From the NCBI GenBank assembly GCA_945643635.1, contig CALZFC010000270.1:2942001-3006000 (forward strand): a DNA stretch of 64,000 nucleotides, read 5' to 3'. This document shows positions 39,492 to 44,765 of the stretch, one piece after another. The notes beneath the pieces were generated by a model. The model saw only the letters and a program-made list of their open reading frames with translations, had not been told where the DNA came from and did not search any database. Made by a program: the position numbers and the translations under genes. Source of the stretch: Allodiplogaster sudhausi. Lineage: Eukaryota; Nematoda; Chromadorea; Rhabditida; Diplogasteridae. How positions within the stretch are numbered: position 1 is the first letter of the stretch; every line of letters starts with the position of its first letter.

Positions 39492-40808
39492 GAAAGCGTG
39501 TGTACGCACCGTTTGCTTGAGATGTTCTTCGTGGTCGCCGGCGTCGGCTTCGTTGTGCTCTTGCTCATCGCCATCATGACAGTCATCATCATGATAATGT
39601 TTCGCTCCAATCGCGTCATGGACTCGCACGAAAAGGTGAATTCTACATTTTGTCATTCCAGAAAAAAAAGGTCTTTATGAAAGAAACGTAATCAATGTGA
39701 ATTTTTCTATCTTTTGTACTTCGTCCCTCTAAAGCACGCGTTTTGGTGTCAGGCAAACAGGCGCAAATTCAAGTGTATATTTTAGGGCATCGGCGGTCTG
39801 AGCGGTCTTCCGGCGATTGCGCCACCGTCGATGACGCCGCGACTCGGCGACCGGAATGTAGCGCTTGGCGCAGGCCCCAGCAACTTTATGTGCGCAGTAC
39901 CGAGAGGTACGCATTTTCCGATTCCATTGCACACTTCATTATGGAGAGTTCAGGCAGGTTAAAAAAAGTTGGCACAAAATTGTCGAAAAATGCAAGTTTA
40001 AATTTCCGACAGTTTGGGAGTTTGCTCCCATGTATTTTTGTACATCGTTTCATAGTACATACATGTGTCTTCTTCTTTCAGATGCCCCTCGACCTATCGG
40101 CTACTATTACGAAGATGACGATGAATATGACATGAAGACCATGTACATCGGTGGTTAGTTTGGCTGCAATTACTTTTCACTCCGCCCTATTTGAGCCTAC
40201 TTTCACCATTTTTTCCATATCCTTCTTGCTCGTACTGTTTTTGCACATTCGTTGTTTTATCACAAAAGGAGGGCATTCGCTGAAAGAATCTATGCATTTG
40301 ATGATCAAGCACATTCCCGTTACTCCGCTTCTTTTAATTCGTGATAGTCGTTTTCACTGGTCGATGAAATATTTATTAGTTAATTGTTCCAAAAAAAAAC
40401 AACCGCCAAGGTTTTGATGGTTAAAAATTGTTTTGTGTGATCGCCATCCTTCCTTTATTTGAAGGCGGTAATGCAGCTGGAGGCCCGGATTCTTCATCGT
40501 CTTCAACAGCGCTCCATCCAGACGCAGCAAGAAGGTGAGTTTATTTTCCACAAATATATATATATTTTTTTGTTTGACAAAATGACGGACTTTTATCATC
40601 ATTAAGACGCCGCATGGTGCAGCAGCATCTCTATCGTCCTGGAGGGAACGCAGTAGCAGCTGCTGGAGACGGGACAACGGCATCTGCGACCTCTACTCCG
40701 CCGATGCCGGCCGTTCGTGGCAGCCGACAGCAACCGATTACGGCCGGATTTCAGCCATCACAGCAACAAGACGACAGCAATCAGCTTCTGCGAAGCTCGC
40801 CATGCTAG
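12..40808 (+). CDS. Giant modular single-pass membrane protein (Uninflatable-like architecture), 86 exons, 5' partial
   Basis: One spliced gene accounts for nearly all plus-strand coding signal here. I placed 86 exons from 12-89 to 40,607-40,808; splice phases agree throughout and total 9,513 nt, with stop TAG at 40,806-40,808. The start lies upstream of the window. Domains in order: CUB (second half), CCPs, EGF-Ca, discoidin, EGF-Ca, CCPs, discoidin, HYRs, CCP, linker, GCC2/GCC3, 14 EGFs, pentraxin/LamG-like, HYR, CCP, linker, GCC2/GCC3, two EGFs, one TM helix and a Gln/Pro/Asp-rich tail. By family knowledge such proteins are apical or extracellular-matrix-facing adhesion or signalling proteins; the order resembles insect Uninflatable, which is inferred from memory. 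Oddities: in-frame TAG at 8,896-8,898 closing exon 26, two GC-AG introns (after 672 and 11,843), and antisense genes in two introns. The gene model is well supported; orthology is tentative. Confidence 0.85.
605..3002 (+). CDS. CCP/sushi repeat block 1 (exons 3-10a)
   Basis: Exons 605-672, 830-944, 1198-1261, 1349-1449, 1663-1774, 1946-2016, 2569-2693 and the start of 2963-3128 encode about four CCP (sushi) modules. Each shows the Cys-Pro-Pro/Leu start, the central C.(D/P)GF turn, and a Gly-x-Trp followed by a closing Pro-x-Cys (for example [19 protein letters not shown]). The intron after 672 starts with GC rather than GT; phase 0 on both sides supports it. A CT-rich tract fills the run-up to the 1,663 acceptor. 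The acceptor at 1,198 is less certain because it yields Leu rather than Cys before the Pro. CCPs are short extracellular adhesion modules. Confidence 0.75.
2963..4964 (+). CDS. EGF-Ca, discoidin-like (F5/8C) domain 1, EGF-Ca (exons 10-15)
   Basis: Exon 2963-3128 closes a CCP and then shows DVDEC, the calcium-binding EGF signature, ending CACLPGF. Exons 3299-3373, 3677-3795 and 4082-4267 form a discoidin/F5-8C-type sandwich: a WCA followed by acidic residues, a hydrophobic LIRLHFSVP strand, and a closing segment ending in Gly-Cys near the start of exon 4447-4572. That exon then starts a second calcium-binding EGF (DFDEC...C..LGSFKC). Exon 4876-4964 carries its tail ([10 protein letters not shown]). 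Discoidin domains usually bind membranes, glycans or collagen; the ligand here is unknown. Long (CT)n precedes the 3,677 acceptor and long (GA)n follows the 3,795 donor. Confidence 0.7.
5282..7359 (+). CDS. CCP/sushi repeat block 2 (exons 16-21)
   Basis: Exons 5282-5411, 5688-5757, 6013-6132, 6552-6733, 6945-7071 and 7255-7359 encode three or four CCP modules with intervening non-canonical stretches. Recognisable parts are [11 protein letters not shown] with [28 protein letters not shown], and [10 protein letters not shown]. The last exon starts another CCP (FTCNRPGY) that has no matching closing half before the next discoidin domain. Purine (GA)n tracts start directly after the donor at 6,132. 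All phases agree. Confidence 0.7.
7401..7423. repeat. Perfect 9-bp stem-loop in intron
   Basis: AAAGTGCGG and CCGCACTTT form a perfect 9-bp inverted repeat around a 5-base loop, 42 bases after the donor at 7,359. It has no coding context. It could be a remnant of a small foldback element. Confidence 0.5.
7677..8898 (+). CDS. Discoidin (F5/8C) domain 2 (exons 22-26), with an in-frame TAG at its end
   Basis: Exons 7677-7822, 8053-8180, 8353-8422, 8519-8583 and 8781-8898 read in one frame as a typical F5/8C domain: a GAFADN segment, [10 protein letters not shown], the FLSVDL strand, [10 protein letters not shown], and the closing LRFDMLGC. The last codon of exon 26 is TAG, immediately before a good GT donor (gtaaga at 8,899). 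Exon 27 continues in the same phase with the closing part of a CCP and an HYR domain. No alternative donor keeps the downstream frame. It is therefore a real stop, an assembly or sequencing error, or a sign of decay. Confidence 0.7.
9042..10738 (+). CDS. HYR domains 1 and 2 (exons 27-32)
   Basis: Exons 9042-9116, 9300-9380, 9593-9725, 9906-9946, 10251-10367 and 10678-10738 encode two hyalin-repeat (HYR) Ig-like modules. HYR 1 starts [10 protein letters not shown] and ends with the signature [18 protein letters not shown] 2 starts [10 protein letters not shown] and ends [15 protein letters not shown]. Before HYR 1 lies only the last strand of a CCP (GWNASVPDC); its N-terminal half is missing, next to the in-frame TAG of exon 26. 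HYR domains are extracellular and are often paired with CCPs, as here. Confidence 0.75.
10398..10685 (+). repeat. 144-bp tandem duplication spanning an intron/exon boundary
   Basis: Two imperfect copies at an offset of 144 bases (the anchor gaactgtcttcttaagccca starts at 10,489 and 10,633). The second copy contains the working acceptor (cttgaag then GTGACCGCGACAG). In the first copy the same site reads gcttgatg before gtgaccgcgat, so the AG is destroyed and the copy is silent. Confidence 0.7.
10945..12841 (+). CDS. CCP plus unnamed linker domain, copy 1 (exons 33-39)
   Basis: Exons 10945-11069 and 11336-11408 form a CCP-like module ([24 protein letters not shown]). Exons 11577-11656, 11766-11843, 12039-12192, 12421-12503 and 12745-12841 encode about 165 residues matching no family I recognise. 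They are rich in alternating hydrophobic strands ([29 protein letters not shown]), and the last cysteines lead into GCC2/GCC3. The intron after 11,843 starts with GC. A similar linker recurs at 34,331-35,468 between a CCP and GCC2/GCC3 repeats, so this is a repeating cassette. Confidence 0.65.
13118..14819 (+). CDS. GCC2/GCC3 (ephrin-receptor-like) cysteine-rich block 1 (exons 40-44)
   Basis: Exons 13118-13200, 13411-13483, 14154-14293, 14468-14592 and 14717-14819 carry four GCC2/GCC3 repeats: [65 protein letters not shown]. Each repeat has the C..CP.G.(Y/F) core and a C..C spacing typical of this extracellular module. The final exon leads into the first EGF repeat. A hAT-type MITE sits in the intron at 13,600-14,061 without touching the exons. 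Confidence 0.8.
13600..14061. mobile_element. hAT-type MITE, 462 bp, GC-rich, 8-bp TSD
   Basis: The element begins caggggtggccggg and ends with the inverse, cccggcc..ggccacccctg. It is flanked on both sides by the identical octamer cacatacg (13,592-13,599 and 14,062-14,069). A CAGGGGTGGCC-like terminus with an 8-bp duplication is diagnostic of hAT insertion. Both arms consist of ggccccggcccc-type repeats around an AT-rich centre, and there is no coding capacity. Confidence 0.9.
14717..30648 (+). CDS. Fourteen tandem EGF repeats (exons 44-58)
   Basis: Exons 14717-14819, 15104-15266, 15391-15505, 15749-15912, 25030-25140, 25708-25871, 28318-28414, 28631-28743, 28965-29057, 29152-29243, 29379-29476, 29602-29730, 30101-30211, 30313-30395 and 30592-30648 encode 14 EGF modules. 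Each shows C....C.NGG.C....C.C..G..G..C. Several start (I/V)D(D/E)C, the calcium-binding form. Variants include repeat 13, with an insertion before its last cysteines, and repeat 14, without the usual aromatic-Gly turn. The array is split by the 9.1 kb intron 15,913-25,029 and the 2.4 kb intron 25,872-28,317, each hosting an antisense gene. It probably forms a stiff extracellular rod. Confidence 0.85.
16668..20996 (-). CDS. Four-helix membrane protein with proline-rich cytosolic N-terminus, nested antisense in an intron
   Basis: Nine exons on the minus strand (20996-20882, 20616-20314, 20115-19988, 19803-19727, 17580-17436, 17309-17220, 17079-17010, 16932-16835, 16742-16668) join with agreeing phases into 366 residues. 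The first ~110 residues are Pro-rich (MYPTGPS, then [15 protein letters not shown]), followed by a short Leu-rich helix. A Cys cluster ([19 protein letters not shown]) precedes four hydrophobic helices: [51 protein letters not shown] and [21 protein letters not shown] charged [12 protein letters not shown] loop lies between helices 3 and 4. The tail ends [12 protein letters not shown], with a possible PxY-type sorting signal. Helix number, Cys cluster and tail recall LAPTM-like lysosomal proteins, but I assign no family. The exon-2 acceptor is poor and abuts a LINE tail. Confidence 0.75.
20624..20705 (-). mobile_element. LINE 3'-end fragment beside a splice acceptor
   Basis: Read on the minus strand, this stretch ends gccgtgaataaagtgtaagtataaataag. 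It matches the 3' tail of the full LINE at 54,252 and the fragment at 41,503. It is a severely 5'-truncated insertion in intron 1 of the four-helix gene. The tail lies about ten bases before the inferred acceptor at 20,617 and so displaces its pyrimidine tract. The far end is unclear. Confidence 0.6.
20997..25029. other. Non-coding remainder of the 9.1 kb intron, dominated by GA/CT microsatellites
   Basis: No convincing exon was found. The stretch holds long (GA)n and (CT)n tracts (21,240-21,370, 21,730-21,825, 22,410-22,620, 22,920-23,000, 23,580-23,690, 24,205-24,375), a (CA)n run at 20,831-20,851 and TACATA repeats near 23,020. Reading frames through these tracts give Ser/Leu or Arg/Glu low-complexity strings and are artefacts. 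It also contains the presumed upstream region of the antisense four-helix gene. Confidence 0.7.
26345..27718 (-). CDS. Rhodopsin-like 7TM receptor, nested antisense in an intron
   Basis: Five minus-strand exons (27718-27518, 27401-27250, 27053-26930, 26810-26640, 26572-26345) have GT-AG ends and agreeing phases and give 291 residues from ATG to TGA. Seven hydrophobic segments fit: TM1 [17 protein letters not shown]2 [23 protein letters not shown]3 [22 protein letters not shown]4 [23 protein letters not shown]5 [20 protein letters not shown]6 [16 protein letters not shown]7 [13 protein letters not shown]. The NPxxLLY end of TM7 and the aromatic TM6 are rhodopsin-family features. A recognisable DRY motif after TM3 is absent, so it is probably a divergent nematode receptor. 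The C-terminal tail is Ser-rich. Ligand unknown. The gene lies entirely in intron 25,872-28,317 of the large gene. Confidence 0.7.
30786..32670 (+). CDS. Pentraxin / laminin-G-like domain (exons 59-63)
   Basis: Exons 30786-30952, 31185-31368, 31547-31650, 32190-32337 and 32533-32670 encode a concanavalin-fold module. Evidence: [11 protein letters not shown] (the classic 'ltvcaWv' strand), a long Ser/Ala-rich insertion, [24 protein letters not shown], then [16 protein letters not shown], which is the pentraxin/LamG 'G.i..v.lW...L' signature. The last exon links into HYR 3. Such modules bind glycans or calcium. A 438-bp MITE sits in the intron between the third and fourth exons. Confidence 0.8.
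31698..32135. mobile_element. TA-flanked MITE, 438 bp, pogo/mariner-type ends
   Basis: The terminal inverted repeats read ccgtattttctctattagta and its complement tactaatagagaaaatacgg. They are flanked by TA on both sides (31,696-31,697 and 32,136-32,137). Subterminal blocks repeat tagaacccc(t/c)ccctctaat several times on both arms, with a ~180-base unique centre. It has no transposase, so it is non-autonomous. The TA target duplication indicates the Tc1/mariner/pogo superfamily. Confidence 0.85.
32819..34088 (+). CDS. HYR domain 3 and CCP (exons 64-67)
   Basis: Exons 32819-32957 and 33136-33272 form an HYR module ([22 protein letters not shown], then the signature [15 protein letters not shown]). 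Exons 33682-33774 and 33931-34088 give a CCP ([36 protein letters not shown]) with a longer basic/Ser-rich tail before its last cysteine. The order HYR-CCP-linker-GCC2/GCC3 repeats that of 9,042-14,819. Just after 33,272 the exon end and donor are partly duplicated in tandem. Confidence 0.8.
34331..35468 (+). CDS. Unnamed linker domain, copy 2 (exons 68-71)
   Basis: Exons 34331-34477, 34628-34858, 35090-35186 and 35375-35468 encode about 190 residues between a CCP and GCC2/GCC3 repeats. The start ([15 protein letters not shown]) parallels the first linker's [10 protein letters not shown]...SPSC, and the end ([16 protein letters not shown]) parallels its [13 protein letters not shown] basic LKRRRRRSE stretch in exon 69 could be a furin-type cleavage site, which is inference from the motif only. 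The domain family is not recognised. A 90-base (AT)n tract lies in the following intron at 35,220-35,307. Confidence 0.65.
35670..38422 (+). CDS. GCC2/GCC3 cysteine-rich block 2 (exons 72-79)
   Basis: Exons 35670-35753, 35914-35991, 36135-36245, 36498-36587, 37022-37111, 37510-37597, 37975-38072 and 38370-38422 encode six to seven repeats of the C..C..G.(T/Y)..... type, for example [69 protein letters not shown]. They are nearly one repeat per exon, mostly with phase-1 introns, which suggests exon-shuffling growth. The 37,022 acceptor lacks a good pyrimidine tract but keeps frame. Several donors run directly into (GA)n. Confidence 0.8.
37385..37450. mobile_element. 66-bp palindromic mini-element
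   Basis: aattcgcgcatttttgcctg at 37,385-37,404 pairs with caggcaaaaatgagcgaatt at 37,431-37,450, matching at 19 of 20 positions. Related half-sites occur in other introns near 2,728, 9,848, 15,054, 30,985, 32,391 and 39,751, so this is a small dispersed family. Confidence 0.6.
38522..39249 (+). CDS. Two juxtamembrane EGF domains (exons 80-81)
   Basis: Exon 38522-38633 is an EGF of the matrilin/TB-linked kind ([10 protein letters not shown]...[13 protein letters not shown]). Exon 39119-39249 is a canonical EGF ([12 protein letters not shown]...[15 protein letters not shown]). They precede the transmembrane exon. The 485-base intron between them shows only AT-rich sequence. Confidence 0.85.
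39522..40808 (+). CDS. Transmembrane helix and cytoplasmic tail (exons 82-86), stop
   Basis: Exon 39522-39635 encodes a 24-residue hydrophobic helix ([20 protein letters not shown]) followed by a basic stop-transfer segment ([12 protein letters not shown]). Exons 39786-39906, 40082-40153, 40465-40534 and 40607-40808 give about 160 cytoplasmic residues: a Gly/Pro stretch, an acidic Tyr-containing patch ([15 protein letters not shown]) that could be phosphorylated, and a Gln/Thr/Pro-rich end. The stop TAG is at 40,806-40,808. Two (AT)n tracts lie in the intron before the TM exon (39,268-39,300 and 39,428-39,489). No clear AATAAA was seen close after the stop. Confidence 0.85.
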
Positions 40809-41973
40809 CGTGTCGTATGATCAGAGCCTTAGAACTTGTTTTTTTTCATTCTTATAATTTCAGCTAGTTTTTTCAGTCTCATTCGAATATCTTTTTTCTC
40901 ATACATGCTTCATTCAACATGCAGTGGGTATAATCGCCAGCAATATATAAACTGCCACGTAAAACAAGAACAGTACCTCACCATTTCTGTAACGTCACAG
41001 AATGTTTTCATTTGTGTTTTTCAATTCATGCAATCATCATTTAGTAAATTATAGCGTAAAAACGGTTTCAATGTTAATTTCTTAACGTAGGTTCATACGA
41101 ACGAATGCGCACTTTAAAATGCGGAGCTCTATTTATAATTTAAACTTTCGTACAGTTCTCTGTTTTCTACATCAATCTTTTTTTTTTTAAATTTAATGTT
41201 CATAACTCTTTCCTACTAGCTGCCATATCTTCATACATCCATATCTTCGAATATTCACATTCCAAGCTTGCCTTTTTGCTCACTTGACAAAGACTTACAA
41301 TGTGCCTCAATGTTGCGTCTTTTCTGGCTCCATGAACACATACGCCTAATTGTAAGATATTTTTGTTTACTTTTATACCGATTTTCTTCTCTACATGTTT
41401 TCTCCTATTGTCTCTGGACTACAGTTACTTCAATGGGATCTAATAAGGTTTTTTCTCAGAATTATATTAAATTGTATTTTGAAAGGAAAGAATCATTTGA
41501 TTTTATACTTATACTTACACTTTATTTACGCACACGTTACGATTAGTGAAGTGTTTAGAAGAGGAAATGTCGGATGAGAGAGTCGAGAGAGGGAGAGAGA
41601 AGGGGCGGAGTATCGCAAGTGAGCGAAAAAGGGCAAGAAGTAAAATGGGTCTCCTGAAAGGGGATGATCTCATAAACGTCTCAAAGAGTCTACGAAAAAT
41701 TTCACGCTTGCTTCTACCTTGAGTACATAGCTGATGGTCATGAAATTCAGATTTAATTAATTAATTAATTTATTTATTACATCAATATGAATAGGAAAAG
41801 ACAACACTTGGTGAATCTTTCGCGAAGCAAAACCATAAAAGAAAACATTTTTAGACAGAATAACCATGACATAATTTTAGGAAAGTGGAAGAAAGAGAAA
41901 ATATTACTTGTAGAAATTATTGTGTAGACTCAATGGCACCTATGTGCATTACAAATAATATTAAATTGATATA
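40809..41973. other. 3' flank of the large gene with a LINE 3'-tail fragment
   Basis: AT-rich sequence with no convincing exon. At about 41,503-41,575 the sequence ttatacttatacttacacttt and onward matches the inverted 3' end of the LINE at 54,252, so it is a short truncated insertion in minus orientation. A (GA)-rich patch follows at 41,575-41,605. Confidence 0.6.
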
Positions 41974-43089
41974 CACACAGAAAAGAATGTTTTAGACATG
42001 CAATGTCTAGCCCCGAATGTCCAGAAAAATGTCTAAGACATCACATGTCTAGCTCAGCGATGTCTAATCCCACAAGACTTCAATGTTTAGAAATTTCGCG
42101 GAACGTTAATGTCTTGAATGTCTAGCATTTTTTGGTCGATATAGAAATATTCGAAAGCGTATAGGTACGTACGGACTGTAAAATTCAGGAAAAAAGCTGA
42201 AAAATAGGAACGACTATAATTTTTTTTTCATATTACTTTTGCTGTTATTTTATTTGTTTTTTCTTCCCAGGTCGGCGCACGGTCGCCAATTCGTCTTTTG
42301 TGGGCTGCCGCAGGCGGGGTTTTGCAGCCGAGACCTTCGCGGCAATCAAGGTTTGGAGCTTCCATTTTGCAGCTAGACTGCTTCGAGAGTTGCGGGTGCT
42401 GTCCCCATGCAGCTCTAGCTCGCGCCCTCCGACCTTCGCTTCAAGGCCGCCGGCGGACTCTCGCAGGTCTCCGTCCTCAACACCACCGACAAGCGCCGCG
42501 CCATCAAGGTCTTCATTTGGAATCATCAGAGCAAATATTCCTTGTAAAGCATCGATTTGTTTGCAGGTGAAGTGCTCGGACAACCAGCTGTACCGAGTGA
42601 ATCCGGTGCACGCTTTCGTCAAGATCGTCGTTCTCGCAACGGATGTGAGCAGAGCCATGCTCTTCATGCTATCTGAATACCAACCAATTGCAGGCCACGA
42701 AGGAGGAAACGGACGCGCGCGCCGCGATTGCGCGTGCCGCGGCGCCCGAGCTCATGGTCCTGCCGCTCATCGTCAACGCTGTATAGATGATATTTTTACT
42801 AGGGTGTTTTGTTCTACTTGCTCGTTTGTTTTGTTTCTCCATGTCTGTTGAATATGTGGTTGATTAAAAACTATAACGGGAGGGGGCGCGCGCAGCGCGA
42901 TTTCGATTGGCTAGACATTCTGTCCAATGGGACAAGACATTCAGTCTAGCCGGCCATGTCTCGTGGGTTTGGACATACGCGGCTAGACATTTGCTGTCTA
43001 GTGGGACTGGACATTCATGTCTCAGAGGGAATCGCGGACAGAATGTCTAGCCTGAATGTCTTGTCCCATAAGACTTTCTTTTCTGTGTG
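41974..43089. mobile_element. TIR DNA element carrying a host-like MSP gene, 1,116 bp
   Basis: The left end cacacagaaaagaa is repeated inverted at the right end (ttcttttctgtgtg, with small mismatches inside), flanked by TA on both sides (41,972-41,973 and 43,090-43,091). Both arms (41,974-42,130 and 42,895-43,089) are packed with short motifs such as (a)gacat and atgtctag in both orientations. These arms enclose a spliced MSP-domain coding region on the plus strand. No transposase is present. The layout is that of a non-autonomous element that captured a gene. Confidence 0.75.
42271..42786 (+). CDS. MSP-domain (SSP-like) sperm protein gene inside the TIR element
   Basis: Three exons (about 42419-42508, 42567-42644, 42694-42786) splice in phase and read LAPSDLRFKAAGG, VSVLNTTDKRRAIK, VKCSDNQLYRVNPVHAFVKI, then an Ala-rich segment ending PLIVNAV and TAG. 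The pattern (hydrophobic F/FxAAGG, N-T-x-D-RxAxKVKC..N..YRVxP) is the major-sperm-protein fold, closest to nematode small sperm proteins. In that family the segment after VxP usually adds a further strand pair; here it is shortened. An upstream exon-like stretch (42271-42350, spliced to 42419) has uncertain frame, and no start Met was found, so the N-terminus is unresolved. MSP proteins act in sperm motility and signalling. Three correct introns argue for DNA-level capture, not retrocopy. Confidence 0.7.
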
Positions 43090-43255
43090 TACTTAAATGG
43101 GTGGGGAGGGTGTTTGGGCAACAATCACAACAGCTCTGGCATCTTGGCGTAATGTACGAGGTCCCGCATAGTTGGCAAGACCACAGGTGAAATGCACACA
43201 TAGACACCACAGCCGAATTGTTCAAGGGAGGTCAGAGTGGAAGAGGGGAATATGC

Positions 43256-44045
43256 CGCCACCGCCACGGCTAATACCGCCACCGCCACCGCAAATACCGC
43301 CACCACCGATATTTATACCAGTTAATGGCCTTCATACAAGTCGATGGCCATAAACCAGCAAAAGTTTTTATTTTGTTTTACAGGTGTATTCTAGGCAAAA
43401 TTTCAGTGCATTTGCACCACCAAAAACCTCGAATGGAAAAAGCTTGCATCGACTTGGGTATTTTGCAATTCGGCCGACTCGGTCGAAGCATTATTCAACT
43501 TGGATGACTTGGCCAAAGCTTTTTTTGTTATGCTTAATGATCTGATTAAGAATATGTATTATACCGCCACTACCGCCATCGCCATAGCCAAAACCGTTAC
43601 CGCGACTGCAAACACCGCCACCGCCATCACTCCCTACAAAATTAGATTTTCCTGTTATATATGATTTTTAATATTGTAGTCGTATTCTGCGAGATTTTTT
43701 GTTATGCTTAAGGACTCTGAAGGTTATTATTATACCGCCACTATCGCCCCGCCACGGCCAATAGGCCACCGCCACCGCAAATACCGCCACCACCGATATT
43801 TATACCCGTTAATGGCCTTCATACAAGTCGATGGCCATAAACAAGCAAAGGTTTTTATCTTGTTTTACAGGTGTATTCCAGGCAAAATGACACCAAAACC
43901 TCGAATGGAAAAAGCTTGCGTCGACTTGGGTATTTTGCAGACTCGGTCGAAGCATTATTCAACTTGGATGACTTGGCCAAAGCTTTTTTGTTATGCTTGA
44001 CTACTCTGATTAATAATATTATACCGCCACAACCGCCATCGCTAT
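43256..44045. repeat. ~487-bp tandem repeat unit with (ACCGCC)n, about 1.6 copies
   Basis: Long identical blocks recur at an offset of 487 (caaataccgccaccaccgat starts at 43,291 and 43,778), covering gttaatggccttcatacaag, the segment to ggaaaaagcttgc, and gacttggccaaagctttt. Units are separated by imperfect accgcc-type triplets. A third unit starts after 44,010 and is cut at 44,046 by the LTR element. No coding potential is convincing. The region between 43,090 and 43,256 shows nothing else. Confidence 0.7.
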
Positions 44046-44141
44046 TGTCACGGCCGGGGGAAAAGCCGAACGGCAAACCGGCTGGCGAGGGCTTACCCGC
44101 CCCCTCGGGGCGGTGCCGCCAACGCCAGCAAGCCGTTCAGA
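44046..44141 (+). repeat. 5' LTR start of the Gypsy-like element (interrupted)
   Basis: tgtcacggccgggggaaaag and the following ~75 bases match 54,116-54,190 with about three transitions, and the match continues to gttcagagttggc. It starts with TG, as LTRs do, and interrupts the tandem repeat. A LINE fragment follows at once, so the rest of the LTR is displaced to after ~44,766 or lost. Confidence 0.65.
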
Positions 44142-44765
44142 GTTGGCACTTGCTGTGTGAAAATAATATTGAAAATGTTCAAAAATATTTCTTAAGGCGT
44201 CTATATGCTCGCTGCAAGCTTAATTTTAAATCGTATGAAGATGCTTGTAAGGAATTCTCTTTACCTACCTTTGTTATGCGTCGCAACATTGCTTGCTATC
44301 AGATAATGTTTTCAATTTGTTCTGGCTCATCTGACTTGCCGGTTTCATTATTTTTCAATCTTAAAGCCTCACGCACTAGGGGTAGATCTTCCAAACTTGT
44401 ACCTCTCTTCCGCGCTTCTGACAATACTCTAAGAAATTCGATTTCTTATCAAACTGTCCATCTTCTCAATAGCCTGTCAGATGATGATTTCTCAACCCCA
44501 ATTTCAACCTTTATAAATTCTTTGACTGAAAGATTAAAAGATATTTCTTCTCCATTGTAATGACTTGCTGAGATTTATATTATCCTACTTCATTAAATAA
44601 TAACTTTAGGATCTTTAGCTTTTTTCAATTATTTTAAATTTTTCTTTCTGAATTACATAGATTTACATAGATTTGTTTATCTATCTATGTTTTGTATTGC
44701 ATATAAGGGCATATGCCATTGCAATTGTATCTCATTAAGTAACATCTTGTATGAGAATAAAGAAT
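44142..44765 (+). mobile_element. 5'-truncated LINE, C-terminal reverse-transcriptase remnant
   Basis: Reading to TAA at 44,558-44,560, the plus strand encodes about 135 residues that align in style with the C-terminus of non-LTR RTs: ENVQKYFLRRLY (compare LEKVQNYFIRIIF of the LINE at 54-58 kb), a Cys-poor helical domain, SRTRGRSS, and a closing FINSLTERLKD. The 3' UTR runs to about 44,765 with gagaataaagaataatg. It is a different family from the minus-strand LINE, lies inside the 5' LTR, and is inactive by truncation. Confidence 0.7.

Noticed and set aside
42245..42667. 140-residue minus-strand frame across the MSP gene
   Set aside because: The plus strand has phase-consistent exons matching an MSP domain, so the minus frame is a shadow.
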